Positions 26,307 through 33,474 of a stretch of DNA of 53,914 nucleotides are shown piece after piece (the first letter of the stretch is position 1; each line of letters starts with the position of its first letter). The DNA is from COE1 sp036310845. Its GTDB lineage: Bacteria; Bacillota; Clostridia; Lachnospirales; Lachnospiraceae. The notes under the pieces are model-generated. The model made no database searches, had not been told where the DNA came from, and worked only from the letters and a program-made list of their open reading frames with translations. The position numbers were made by a program, and so were the translations under genes. The stretch covers positions 1 to 53,914 of the forward strand of contig JAXJRB010000226.1 of the NCBI GenBank assembly GCA_036310845.1, in the 5' to 3' direction.

Positions 26307-26326
26307 AGCCTTACATTTACCTTAAA
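26307..26326. other. Left attachment core (attL candidate)
   Basis: agccttacatttaccttaaa, identical to 35869-35888 in the same orientation. Read on the minus strand it contains TAAGG twice at 11-bp spacing, the pattern of an OmpR-type regulator site, and it lies about 93 bp upstream of the ABC ATPase start codon. Confidence 0.7.
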
Positions 26327-26425
26327 AATAAAAAAAGTATATTATAGTTTATAATGGCTGAAAGTCTTGTAAATTAAGGATTCTTGAAATTATCATAGTT
26401 GCTATAAATGATTGAAAAATACCCT

Positions 26426-26456
26426 ACTAGTGACAAGCTAGTGACGCACTAGTGAC
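26426..26456. repeat. Integrase arm-type repeats, left end (3 copies)
   Basis: ctagtgac occurs at 26427, 26438 and 26449, exactly 11 bp apart, just outside the integrase 3' end. The same octamer occurs twice at 11-bp spacing at the right end. This is the arrangement of arm-binding sites for tyrosine integrases. Confidence 0.7.
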
Positions 26457-26479
26457 ACACAAAAACACCCAAGCAAAAA

Positions 26480-27556
26480 CTAATGTTCGGGTGTTTTAAT
26501 CAACTCGACTGCTGCCCTCAGCTCGTCAATATCTTTGTGGGTATAGGTGCGTGCCGTCAGGCCTTTGGAAGTGTGACCGACAAGGCGATCTATACATATT
26601 GGGTTTGCTCCGGCAGAGTCAAGAAGCGATGTAAATGTGTGTCTGCAATCATGAATTGTGTGGTATGTGGTAATGCCGGCAGCAGTCAGAGAGTCCCTAA
26701 AGTGATTTGTCAGAACCTCATTGCGTATCGGCTTATCATTTTCCATGAAAAGCCTGCTGCCCCCTGCTGCCATTCTGGCAGATACAAGAGGGCGTATCGC
26801 TGTATGTATGGGCACGATTCGGTTCTTTCCAGCCGCGGTCTTAAGTCCGCCCTTGAAGGTCCATTCTGTCAGGTCTATATCGGATGTAGGCATATTGTTT
26901 AGTTCGGATATTCTCCAACCGGAATAAATATAGATCAGTGCAACATCTGCCCACGGATCACCTTTATGCCTCCAAAGCTTAACCAGTTCTTCAGATGTGA
27001 ACGGAACACCCGGCTCATCATCTTCAACAGCTGTAATATTGGCAAAGGAAGCATAGCCTTTTTGTATGATATCGTTTTGAAGGGCAAACTTATCCATCTG
27101 AACAATAAGGCTCTTCATATGCTCCTGTGTAGCGTGTGAGATGGGCTTTCCCTTTTTGGTCTGATTAAATACTAGCTTAAAGTCTTCTGTTCGCAGGTCG
27201 CGATATTGCCGCTCGTGGAGCAACTGCATATGATTATATGCTGCCCTTGTACAGTCCTTTGAGCTTTGGGAAAAGGTCTTTCCGGATAATTCATATTTGT
27301 CCTTATAGAATGCCTCGTAGAGCTGTGCAAAGGTAATCCGGGACTTGTTAATGTCGTAAGGATTCTTGTTATACTCAGCAAGTGCTATTAATGCATCGGC
27401 TCGTTCCTCAAAACGTCCCAGCACGTCATAGACGGGATAATAACGTTCATCCATCCGAGTGTTGACTCTGACCTCAAAAGGCTGCCTACGGTTGCCTGAG
27501 AGCTTCACAACGGTACCATAACCGTTTTTATTCCTGATGGCTCGACCTCTAGGCAT
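26480..27556 (-). CDS. Tyrosine recombinase/integrase of the element
   Basis: ATG 27556 is chosen: aaagga is 10 bases away, while a GTG at 27565 would be too close. 358 residues: arm-binding N-terminal domain (about 1-50, NKNGYGTVVKL), SAM-like core-binding domain (about 70-165), and a catalytic domain with R215 (SGWRISEL), K239, H302-x-x-R305, H328 (LVGHTS) and nucleophile Y338 (ARTYTH), all present. It should catalyse integration and excision. It is encoded at the extreme left end facing the att site, as is usual. Confidence 0.95.
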   Translation of the reverse strand: MPRGRAIRNKNGYGTVVKLSGNRRQPFEVRVNTRMDERYYPVYDVLGRFEERADALIALAEYNKNPYDINKSRITFAQLYEAFYKDKYELSGKTFSQSSKDCTRAAYNHMQLLHERQYRDLRTEDFKLVFNQTKKGKPISHATQEHMKSLIVQMDKFALQNDIIQKGYASFANITAVEDDEPGVPFTSEELVKLWRHKGDPWADVALIYIYSGWRISELNNMPTSDIDLTEWTFKGGLKTAAGKNRIVPIHTAIRPLVSARMAAGGSRLFMENDKPIRNEVLTNHFRDSLTAAGITTYHTIHDCRHTFTSLLDSAGANPICIDRLVGHTSKGLTARTYTHKDIDELRAAVELIKTPEH

Positions 27557-27794
27557 GTTTTCCACATCCTTTCGTGAATTTAGGGTATAAAAAATACACC
27601 CTATTGCGAGGATGTACCAAAATGTGCTATATTTATCTTGTTCGGAGATAATTAATAGCGGTACATCCGTTAATAGTTATCATGGTGACCGTCTGTAGTT
27701 GGTAGCTACAGGCGGTTGTTTTTATATTGCGATGTCGCAAGATGATTTTTCCGACGTTGGCAAAATGGTAAGTTGCACCGGTGCAAAATGCCCG
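27557..27794. other. Non-coding stretch upstream of integrase
   Basis: It holds a hairpin accgtctgtag / gctacaggcggt followed by tgttttta (27689-27724, + strand terminator-like), the palindrome ttgcgatgtcgcaa (27727-27740) and the palindrome ttgcaccggtgcaa (27773-27786). No gene seen. Confidence 0.55.
27727..27740. promoter_or_regulatory. Palindrome TTGCGA-N2-TCGCAA, copy 1
   Basis: A perfect 6+2+6 palindrome (ttgcgatgtcgcaa), one of three in the element. See copies at 28948 and 29169. Confidence 0.6.
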
Positions 27795-27823
27795 TTGTCA
27801 TTCATTGCAAATGGTGTTATAAT
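27795..27823 (+). promoter_or_regulatory. Promoter of probable antitoxin RNA
   Basis: TTGTCA (27795-27800), 17-bp spacer, TATAAT (27818-27823). It fires towards the 3' end of the small toxin-like gene on the opposite strand. The sequence around and after it (tataatatactcaac ... cagccgacagg) mirrors the toxin promoter region at 28050-28117. Confidence 0.7.
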
Positions 27824-27941
27824 ATACTCAACAAGACAGCCGACAGGTAGGTGCACACTACCCGTTCCGGCGAAAATATTTAGTTAACTATAAGAAATAG
27901 CCATCCTAACACTTTACCAGAGAGCAGGACGGCTATTTCTT
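27824..27941 (+). ncRNA. Putative antisense antitoxin RNA
   Basis: Transcription from the promoter at 27795 would run through the 27892-27941 hairpin, which covers the stop codon and 3' end of the opposite-strand toxin-like gene. Convergent, 3'-overlapping transcripts are the known layout of TxpA/RatA- and BsrG/SR4-type I systems. The ends are inferred, not seen. Confidence 0.5.
27892..27941. terminator. Bidirectional hairpin of the type I toxin locus
   Basis: Arms aagaaatagccatcct / aggacggctatttctt (one mismatch). The toxin stop codon lies inside one arm. Confidence 0.8.
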
Positions 27942-28016
27942 ATTTTTTAGATTCAGAATCGCAACAATGAGTGACGCAGTAGCCAATATTATCATGAATT
28001 CTTCATATGTACTCAT
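27933..28016 (-). CDS. Holin-like small hydrophobic toxin (type I TA, TxpA/BsrG-like)
   Basis: A 27-residue peptide: MSTYEEFMIILATASLIVAI then LNLKNKK. One membrane helix, an N-terminal TYE motif and a Lys/Asn tail match the 'putative holin-like toxin' family of Firmicutes prophages. GGAGGG lies 10 bases before the ATG. A promoter (28088-28117) and a 3' hairpin complete the unit. Such peptides damage the membrane when the antisense RNA is lost, so it may stabilise the element or act on superinfection. It is too short for routine gene callers. Confidence 0.75.
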   Translation of the reverse strand: MSTYEEFMIILATASLIVAILNLKNKK

Positions 28017-28087
28017 AAGATTATCCCTCCATTCCGAAAGACTCGGAACGGATAGAGAGCCGCCTGTTCGGCTGCCTAGGTGAGTAT

Positions 28088-28117
28088 ATTATATTGTCAT
28101 GGTGCAAATGGTGACAA
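28088..28117 (-). promoter_or_regulatory. Promoter of the toxin-like gene
   Basis: On the minus strand: TTGTCA (28112-28117), 18-bp spacer, TATAAT (28088-28093), then a leader of about 70 nt with strong secondary structure before the start codon. Confidence 0.7.
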
Positions 28118-28121
28118 TTTG

Positions 28122-28607
28122 TCACTGGTTCGGCTTGTTTTTGTTAGGATTATACTTTTGCTTATTAATGGTTTTTAAGCGGCGTAACATGATTTCTAAC
28201 TGTGCAGCGAACAATTCTCTTTCTTCGTCTGGTATCTCTTCACCGTCATAGCTTAGAGGACCATTTTCATTGTTGGCAAGTCTACTCATTATGTTTTCTA
28301 AGTCTTTAGCAATATCTTTGTCATCTTCCTGAACTGATGTAGACTTATACTGATTTTGATTAATCATGTATTCAATTTTAGCTACATCAAATTCTGTCAT
28401 AATACCAATGCGTGTATCTCCAAAAAGTTCCTCTACAGATACTTCAAGAACATTAGCAATTTTTATAAGTTGTTCTATTTTAGGATTACGCTTTTCTAGT
28501 TCGTATTGTTGGATTGTGCCTGGGGCTAAAAAACATTTTTCAGCTAATTCTCTTTGGGTTAATCCACGCATTTCTCTATACTTTTTAATCAATTTACCTG
28601 ATGTCAT
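28122..28607 (-). CDS. CI-like phage repressor (XRE HTH)
   Basis: 161 residues: N-terminal XRE HTH (GKLIKKYREMRGLTQRELAE ... APGTIQQYELEKRNPKIEQL), then a variable region and a C-terminal motif (PLSYDGEEIPDEERELFAAQ ... YNPNKNK) typical of Firmicutes prophage repressors. GGAGG lies 7 bases upstream. It faces the early operon across a 148-bp control region and probably keeps the element silent. Confidence 0.9.
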   Translation of the reverse strand: MTSGKLIKKYREMRGLTQRELAEKCFLAPGTIQQYELEKRNPKIEQLIKIANVLEVSVEELFGDTRIGIMTEFDVAKIEYMINQNQYKSTSVQEDDKDIAKDLENIMSRLANNENGPLSYDGEEIPDEERELFAAQLEIMLRRLKTINKQKYNPNKNKPNQ

Positions 28608-28627
28608 AGTTATTCCTCCGTGAATAA

Positions 28628-28736
28628 ACTATAACATCTTTTTTATATTAAGACAATCAAAAGTATGCAAAAAGGTGTTGACACAATCAAAAGTAAGTAC
28701 TATAGTGATAGTAACACATACAAATGATTGTGTCAA
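28628..28736. promoter_or_regulatory. Divergent promoters and operators of the lysogeny switch
   Basis: Rightward promoter: TTGACA (28678-28683), 17 bp, TATAGT (28701-28706). Leftward promoter for the repressor: TTGTCT, 17 bp, TATAGT (28656 down to 28628). Operator candidates: acaatcaaaagta at 28653 and 28683, and a perfect inverted pair ttgacacaatca (28678-28689) / tgattgtgtcaa (28725-28736), one arm overlapping the rightward -35. Confidence 0.8.
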
Positions 28737-28755
28737 CATGATAAGGAGGTAAAAC

Positions 28756-28947
28756 ATGAGATTATCAGAACAGAAAATCAAATTAATGATGGCAAGGAAT
28801 ACTTTTACAACATCAGTCCTTGCCAAAGCCTACGGAGTAAGCCGAGCAAGAATGAATGCAATATTAAATCAAAGGGAAGTTACACCTATGTGCGCTGGAA
28901 GACTTGCAAAGGCTTTAGGATGTGATGTAACAGAGATTATTGAATAA
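28756..28947 (+). CDS. Mini HTH protein, first gene of early operon (63 aa)
   Basis: MRLSEQKIKLMMARNTFTTS ... LAKAYGVSRARMNAILNQRE ... AGRLAKALGCDVTEIIE is a bare XRE-like HTH with no other domain. SD aaggagg precedes the ATG. By position (first gene opposite the repressor) it could be a Cro-like or antirepressor regulator. It resembles the third and fifth small genes in size and ending pattern (RxAxALG.V..I), suggesting duplication. Confidence 0.8.
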   Translation: MRLSEQKIKLMMARNTFTTSVLAKAYGVSRARMNAILNQREVTPMCAGRLAKALGCDVTEIIE

Positions 28948-28961
28948 TTGCGACGTCGCAA
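28948..28961. promoter_or_regulatory. Palindrome TTGCGA-N2-TCGCAA, copy 2
   Basis: ttgcgacgtcgcaa starts right after the TAA of the first mini-HTH gene and lies directly before the SD of the next gene. The surrounding aataattgcga..tcgcaag is shared with copy 3. Confidence 0.65.
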
Positions 28962-28976
28962 GAAAGGAGTGAATGG

Positions 28977-29168
28977 ATGCAGATAAGTAAAGAGAAGGTC
29001 ATGATTCGTCTCACAGCTTTACATATGACCATGGATCAGCTTGTCAAGAAGTCACGCATAAGCAAATGGCGGTTATGCGACATACTGAACAAGGGCGAAT
29101 GTGATAACGATGAGCTTAACAGTATAAGCAGGGCATTAGTAACCAGGAGTGAAGATTTAAGCAAATAA
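28977..29168 (+). CDS. Mini HTH-like protein (63 aa)
   Basis: Begins MQISKEKVMIRLTALHMTMD and contains LVKKSRISKWRLCDILNKGE, an HTH-like pattern of the XRE type with a divergent second half. aaggag precedes the ATG by 7 bases. It is flanked on both sides by the TTGCGA-N2-TCGCAA palindrome. Function unknown; probably DNA-binding. Confidence 0.7.
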   Translation: MQISKEKVMIRLTALHMTMDQLVKKSRISKWRLCDILNKGECDNDELNSISRALVTRSEDLSK

Positions 29169-29182
29169 TTGCGATATCGCAA
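29169..29182. promoter_or_regulatory. Palindrome TTGCGA-N2-TCGCAA, copy 3
   Basis: ttgcgatatcgcaa, immediately after the stop codon of the second mini-HTH gene and before the SD of the third small gene, exactly as copy 2. Confidence 0.65.
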
Positions 29183-29198
29183 GGAAGGAGCGTTGACG

Positions 29199-29393
29199 AT
29201 GGATGTAATCAGAGCAATGGAGAGTTTCGAATATTATCAGAGCAGGACAGGCATAAAAGCGTATTCTGTATGGCAGTTATACAGGCAGCAGACGGCTTTA
29301 TTATGGCATATGGTAATAAATCCAAAGATTACACATAAACCGTCTATGTGCGTTCCTGAATGGATTAATGAACAACAGGAAGGAGTTGAGTAA
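29199..29393 (+). CDS. Small unknown protein of early operon (64 aa)
   Basis: Starts MDVIRAMESFEYYQSRTGIK at ATG 29199 (aaggag upstream; an upstream TTG at 29169 lies within the palindrome). It is rich in aromatics (Y, W) with no recognised domain. Its stop abuts the next start (TAAATG). Confidence 0.65.
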   Translation: MDVIRAMESFEYYQSRTGIKAYSVWQLYRQQTALLWHMVINPKITHKPSMCVPEWINEQQEGVE

Positions 29394-29687
29394 ATGCCAG
29401 CACCAAAGGACACAACCATGTTAAGGCTAAGCAGTCAGAAGGTATTGATAGCAATGGCCGAAAAGGAATATACACCAGTAGAGCTTGCAGAAGCTTCGGG
29501 GGTTTCTGTTAATACCGTGTACACCATGCGCAGGGGATTCTATACAAAGCCTAAGTATATTGGCAGGGTAGCTCATGCACTGGGTGTTAAAGTAGCGGAC
29601 CTGGTAGCGGATGAAGAGAGGGGGCAGGGTACGAATGACAATACAGGAGAAGTTGTTGCACATACAGCAGAATCTGAAAGCTCCTAA
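29394..29687 (+). CDS. XRE-like HTH protein (97 aa)
   Basis: LRLSSQKVLIAMAEKEYTPV ELAEASGVSVNTVYTMRRGF is an XRE-type HTH, and VAHALGVKVADLVADEE closes the domain, followed by an acidic, low-complexity tail. The start codon directly follows the previous gene's stop, and its 3' end overlaps the ERF gene by 53 bases. Confidence 0.8.
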   Translation: MPAPKDTTMLRLSSQKVLIAMAEKEYTPVELAEASGVSVNTVYTMRRGFYTKPKYIGRVAHALGVKVADLVADEERGQGTNDNTGEVVAHTAESESS

Positions 29688-30405
29688 GAACCAGTACAAT
29701 TCATTCGGTGATTATCACTATCGAAGTTGTGAGGACATACAGAACGCATTGAAGCCACTGCTTGAAGAAGTGAAAGCGGTTGTACTGCTGAATGATGACA
29801 TTGTACAGATAGGTGACCGTTATTATATCAAGGCTACAGCCATATTGCAGGATGTGGAAAGCCCGGACGGAATCAGTAACACAGCCTATGCAAGGGAAAC
29901 GGAGCAAAAGCCCAAGATGGACACAGCGCAGATAACCGGCTCATGTAGCAGCTACGCAAGGAAGTATGCACTCAACGGTCTGTTTCTGATTGATGATTCT
30001 AAGATAGAGCCGTCAGCAGATCCGGACACAGGAAAACCACCTGAACAGCCAAAGGGTAACAACCGTCAGCAGTTAGGGCAGCAGGGAACAAGGACAACAC
30101 AGAACAGGCAGCAGGGAGCCACACAGAAGCCCTCAGGGGCAGCAGGAGGCAATAAGGCGGTATATGTCACACAGGCACAGATAAACACGATACGAGCTGA
30201 AATAGGACGTACAGGAGCAAAAGAAAAGGCGGTATGTTATCAGTATCGTATTGACCGATTGCAGGACATGGCAGTGGAGCAATTTAAGAATGCTATGCTG
30301 ATATTCAGTCAAATGCAGAGTAAGGAGCCTGAACCGGATTATATGGGTTATGAAATGACATTGGAAGAGATGGCACAATATGAGACTGATATGCCGTTTA
30401 GGTAG
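29635..30405 (+). CDS. erf: ERF-family single-strand annealing recombinase
   Basis: ATG 29635 is preferred over 29611 (gaggggg about 10 bases upstream). 256 residues: N-terminal KNQYNSFGDYHYRSCEDIQN and the ERF motif ITGSCSSYARKYALNGLFLID (approximately residues 99-119) define the family. A Gln-rich linker and a C-terminal tail follow, with acidic/hydrophobic end similar to tails that bind SSB. The role is DNA annealing during element replication or recombination. Confidence 0.92.
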   Translation: MTIQEKLLHIQQNLKAPKNQYNSFGDYHYRSCEDIQNALKPLLEEVKAVVLLNDDIVQIGDRYYIKATAILQDVESPDGISNTAYARETEQKPKMDTAQITGSCSSYARKYALNGLFLIDDSKIEPSADPDTGKPPEQPKGNNRQQLGQQGTRTTQNRQQGATQKPSGAAGGNKAVYVTQAQINTIRAEIGRTGAKEKAVCYQYRIDRLQDMAVEQFKNAMLIFSQMQSKEPEPDYMGYEMTLEEMAQYETDMPFR

Positions 30406-30421
30406 GAGGGAATGAAGAAAG

Positions 30422-30700
30422 GTGGAAAGCTATGGTCTGATATATCAAAGAATAATGCGAGATACTGAGCTTACAGCAACAGCAAAGCTTATCTATGCAT
30501 ACTTTTGCAGTTTTGCTGATAAAGATGGGATGTGTTACCCAAGTGTTGATTTGACAATAAAGGAACTAGGAATATCTAAAAATACATTCTATAAACATTC
30601 AGAGTTATTGAAGCGAAAAGGTATTTTGCAAACTTCACAAGTCCGCATCGGTAATGGTCGATATGGAAAAACATTCTACAAAATAAATCATGTAGTATGA
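30422..30700 (+). CDS. HTH replication-initiator-like protein (92 aa, probably shortened)
   Basis: GTG 30422, with ggaggg upstream. The protein is a HTH_36-type winged helix: LIYQRIMRDTELTATAKLIY ... CYPSVDLTIKELGISKNTFY ... RYGKTFYKIN. Related phage/plasmid replication proteins are usually longer, with a linker containing VPK repeats. The downstream DNA still encodes such pieces in other frames (e.g. VPKFKIP), so this gene may be frameshifted or deliberately ended before an origin. Confidence 0.75.
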   Translation: MESYGLIYQRIMRDTELTATAKLIYAYFCSFADKDGMCYPSVDLTIKELGISKNTFYKHSELLKRKGILQTSQVRIGNGRYGKTFYKINHVV

Positions 30701-30873
30701 CCGTGTACCAAAATTTAAGATACCGATGCTTACGGTGTCACAAATAACGGTATCCCGTTGAACGGTGTACCGCTGAACCGTATACCGTTGGTTGATACAC
30801 TAACATTACCAGTATTAAACATTACCAGTATTAAACAATACCAGTATATATAACAGACCGTATACCAAAATTT
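30701..30873. repeat. Iteron-like repeats, candidate replication origin
   Basis: A tandem 16-bp repeat attaccagtattaaac at 30805 and 30821 plus a partial third (30837-30848); a run of related gaacggtgtacc / gaaccgtatacc units (about 30760-30790); and ccgtgtaccaaaattt (30701) repeated as ccgtataccaaaattt (30858). Position next to a replication-type HTH gene suits an origin. Alternatively it is decayed coding sequence of the linker. Confidence 0.55.
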
Positions 30874-30903
30874 GTTACACGGACAAGAAAGCAGGTGATA
30901 GAA

Positions 30904-31578
30904 GTGAACGAGGTATATCTAACAATTGCAGATAATTATTTATACCCAATATCTCAAAATGTTATCGAAGAATTGAAAAAGAAGTATGAGAATATGGATG
31001 TTGACGAGGAGTTGAAGCGTATGCAGGTATATTGTAAAACGAACCCTAATAGAAGACCGTCAGCGGCAGCAGTAGAGAGGTTTATAAATGACTGGCTGTA
31101 TAATCTTCAAATGAGACATAGCGGTCAGAATGGAAACCGTCAGGAACAGCAAACAGCAAGGAATACACGCCAGCATGTAAAGCTGAATCGGTTCAATAAT
31201 TATAAAAATCAACAGGAGTATGAAATAGACCTTGTAGCAGATGAGGAGTTATTACTGGATAACGGCAAGCAGAAGATGACAATATATCCGGTTTCATATT
31301 GTCCACCAGTACAAAAAGAAAATATGTTTGGACGATTGGGCGATGATTTTTATTTGCGGTTAGCAGATAGTAGTAAGTACATACCTAGACCGGAATTGGT
31401 GAAATATTTGTGTAAGAAATATTACCCTGTGGATGTTATAGCCGAATTGTATGTAATGATGGATTATTTTGAAACATTAAAAGAAAATGAGGAAAGTAAG
31501 TGGACTATAGAGGGTGCTGTCAGAATATGGCTAGAACAAAAACAGAAGAAACTATTAAACAATAAAATAGCCCCATAA
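30904..31578 (+). CDS. Replication-associated protein of the element (unknown family)
   Basis: GTG 30904 follows AGGTGAT, a direct match to the anti-SD region; GTG 30895 is the alternative. Residues about 25-70 (ELKRMQVYCKTNPNRRPSAA AVERFINDWL) resemble the C-terminal helper region of phage DnaD/replisome-loader proteins ('Kx.WL..NP..R.....RFI.nWL'). The rest (225 aa in total) is unrecognised. Position after the origin-like repeats supports a role in replication. Confidence 0.65.
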   Translation: MNEVYLTIADNYLYPISQNVIEELKKKYENMDVDEELKRMQVYCKTNPNRRPSAAAVERFINDWLYNLQMRHSGQNGNRQEQQTARNTRQHVKLNRFNNYKNQQEYEIDLVADEELLLDNGKQKMTIYPVSYCPPVQKENMFGRLGDDFYLRLADSSKYIPRPELVKYLCKKYYPVDVIAELYVMMDYFETLKENEESKWTIEGAVRIWLEQKQKKLLNNKIAP

Positions 31579-31683
31579 GAAGTTGGCGCTTCTTACAGGG
31601 CAACAGTCGGACTTGTTGCAATCCGAACAAAAAAAGACAATGTGATTATAACATGTTCCGGCGGAAAGGGACAAGGTAAAATT

Positions 31684-32484
31684 ATGAGTAATTTACAAAA
31701 TGGTGGATATGAGTTAACAAAAGAAGATGTATATAGCTTGATTAAAGGAGTTAGTGGAATACTGGAGCCACTGGATGATAGGTATGATTTGAGTGTAAGC
31801 GAGCTAAGGATATTACAAGAAAATGCAGATATTTATGACTCCTTCAGATTCGGATTCTATAAGGGCATGATGTATCAGAAGGGAAAGAATCAGATTGTCA
31901 TCGAGGAAAAGGAAAGTGTTGCACCGGTGCAACCTGCTGAAAAGAATGGCATGCCGTTTAAGATGCACATAGTAAGTTCCAAGTATGGCCTTGCTTCTGC
32001 TAAGGTATGTGATTTGCCGGAAAGCTATAGAGCACGCAACAATCAAAAAGACCTTATGCAGACATTGTTTTTTTACATGAAAGAGCGTGACATGATTGTG
32101 CTGAACGAAGATAACATGCTATCACATGCCTTTGGTGAGCTTCTCTGTGAATTACTGCCATTATCTGATTCAGTAAAGGCGGAGGAACTCACAAAGCTGA
32201 AAGAGGTCAGTTCTGAATACTTTGGAAAGCTGATAACCGTAATAGGTATTCAGGAATATAGGCGCATCATGGGATATCCGACAAGTGGATTAGACCAAGT
32301 AGCAGACAATGCGATTGACTTCGATAAACTCTATGAAGATATGCTTGAATATGTGCCACAGGCTACAGATAGCCTTAAGGCTGCCTATAAGCAAATGAAT
32401 ACGGCTACAGAAGAATATCTTCATGAAATGCAAAAAGCTGCATTTAAGCACGGCTATACAGTGGCAGCAGAGCATAAGAGATAA
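31684..32484 (+). CDS. Unknown element protein (266 aa)
   Basis: Start ATG 31684 (MSNLQNGGYELTKED...), with a purine-rich region upstream; ATG 31642 would add 14 unconvincing residues. The N-terminal ~75 residues (YSLIKGVSGILEPLDDRYDL ... FRFGFYKGMMYQKG) look like a small helical module seen in element-encoded proteins, and a helical C-terminal part ends in EYLHEMQKAAFKHGYTV. No family assigned. It lies between replication-type genes and the late block. Confidence 0.7.
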   Translation: MSNLQNGGYELTKEDVYSLIKGVSGILEPLDDRYDLSVSELRILQENADIYDSFRFGFYKGMMYQKGKNQIVIEEKESVAPVQPAEKNGMPFKMHIVSSKYGLASAKVCDLPESYRARNNQKDLMQTLFFYMKERDMIVLNEDNMLSHAFGELLCELLPLSDSVKAEELTKLKEVSSEYFGKLITVIGIQEYRRIMGYPTSGLDQVADNAIDFDKLYEDMLEYVPQATDSLKAAYKQMNTATEEYLHEMQKAAFKHGYTVAAEHKR

Positions 32485-32691
32485 CCCGGGACATAGAGCA
32501 TATAAACAAGTACCGCTATACATATAATTATCCTGAGCAATGCCACGGCAGCAGGGCTTAAATAATACTGCTGCCATATGCCGGTATGGCGCTACCAATA
32601 CCATACCAGATAAATTCTATTCGGACATTTCGGACACCCTAAAAAAAGAAGTATCTGCAGATTTTGCAGCCCCTAAAAAAGGAGTGAGTAC
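32485..32691 (+). other. Non-coding gap in the element
   Basis: 207 bp with tacaagtaccgc-type and gcagcagggc/ctgctgcc segments (hairpin about 32548-32580) but no gene. The SD for the next gene lies at its end. Confidence 0.4.
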
Positions 32692-32895
32692 ATGATTAAA
32701 ATAAAAGCATCATATGAAGAGAACTATGAACTACTAGAAGTCATTCAAGGCTTGAAACAGGTAGGGAAAATAAAGAAGATAAAATATTCCAAGGAAAAAA
32801 TAAAATATTCAAAGGGAAAGGGGAAATGTTATAGAACAGCGTATATAACAATTGAAATATCTTCTTGCACTCCCACTGATATGCTGATACAATAA
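32692..32895 (+). CDS. Small basic phage-type protein (67 aa)
   Basis: MIKIKASYEENYELLEVIQG begins a 67-residue protein resembling the small 'MKIKVSYE.pEEL' proteins common in Firmicutes phages and elements; the middle is Lys/Ile-rich with a duplicated KIKYSK motif. SD aaaggag 7 bases upstream. Function unknown. Confidence 0.7.
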   Translation: MIKIKASYEENYELLEVIQGLKQVGKIKKIKYSKEKIKYSKGKGKCYRTAYITIEISSCTPTDMLIQ

Positions 32896-32963
32896 AATTA
32901 ACAATCAAAACATTCTGACAAGTACCCCAGTGTACATAAAGTGCAATGGAAGCTGAAAATGAT

Positions 32964-33016
32964 AGGCGTGGGAACATTAGGCAGTATATAACTGTTTATG
33001 TTCTCATGCCTTTTTG
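32964..33016 (+). terminator. Terminator between early and late blocks
   Basis: Arms aggcgtgggaacat / atgttctcatgcct (two G-U pairs) followed by ttttt. An outer inverted pair, ttaacaatcaaa (about 32899) and tttgattgttaa (about 33013), surrounds it, so a larger fold is possible. Confidence 0.75.
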
Positions 33017-33068
33017 ATTGTTAATAATTCTTACATTAGGTTAATATCGTTACAACGAGGTGATGGGG

Positions 33069-33461
33069 ATGAATGAAACAACAAAAACTTTTACCCAAGA
33101 GGAAGTAAATACTATCGTGCAGGATAGGATAGCAAAGGAAAAGGCAAAGTATGAAAAGCAGATTCAGGAAATGCAGGCAGACATAGCCCGAAGAGAAAAG
33201 CGCAATGAAGCAGCTGATCTGTTACGCCAGAAGGGGTTATCAGCAGAACTGATTGACCTTGTCCGACTAGATGATGACGAGGCTTTCAACAAGTCTATTT
33301 CTTTACTTGAAAAAACATGTAAAAATCAACAGAAGCCTGAGGCAGGAAACGAGGAAGGGCATAAAGTACCCGGAGCCACAAAGATGGTTGGCATGACTCC
33401 ACCAATGGCGGGAAAGTTACAGAATGACCCTGTTCGTGCAGCCATGGGCTTGAACAGATAG
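33069..33461 (+). CDS. Phage scaffold-like protein (DUF4355 type)
   Basis: ATG 33069 is favoured by the GAGGTGAT at 33057-33064; GTG 33060 and ATG 33063 are alternatives. 130 residues, a Glu/Lys-rich coiled coil beginning TFTQEEVNTIVQDRIAKEKA, then a short helical region (LLRQKGLSAELIDLVRLDDD) and a Pro/Gly tail ending NDPVRAAMG. This is the layout of capsid-assembly scaffolds of the DUF4355 group. It sits 13 bases upstream of the capsid gene. Confidence 0.82.
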   Translation: MNETTKTFTQEEVNTIVQDRIAKEKAKYEKQIQEMQADIARREKRNEAADLLRQKGLSAELIDLVRLDDDEAFNKSISLLEKTCKNQQKPEAGNEEGHKVPGATKMVGMTPPMAGKLQNDPVRAAMGLNR

Positions 33462-33474
33462 GAGATGACTAATT

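Noticed and set aside
30701..30848. Short tandem repeats as a CRISPR array
   Set aside because: The units are contiguous without spacers and too few; better explained as iterons or decayed coding sequence.
27773..31931. Palindrome ttgcaccggtgcaa at 27773 and again at 31918
   Set aside because: The second copy lies inside a coding sequence where it encodes ordinary residues, so a shared regulatory role is not supported; likely coincidence.
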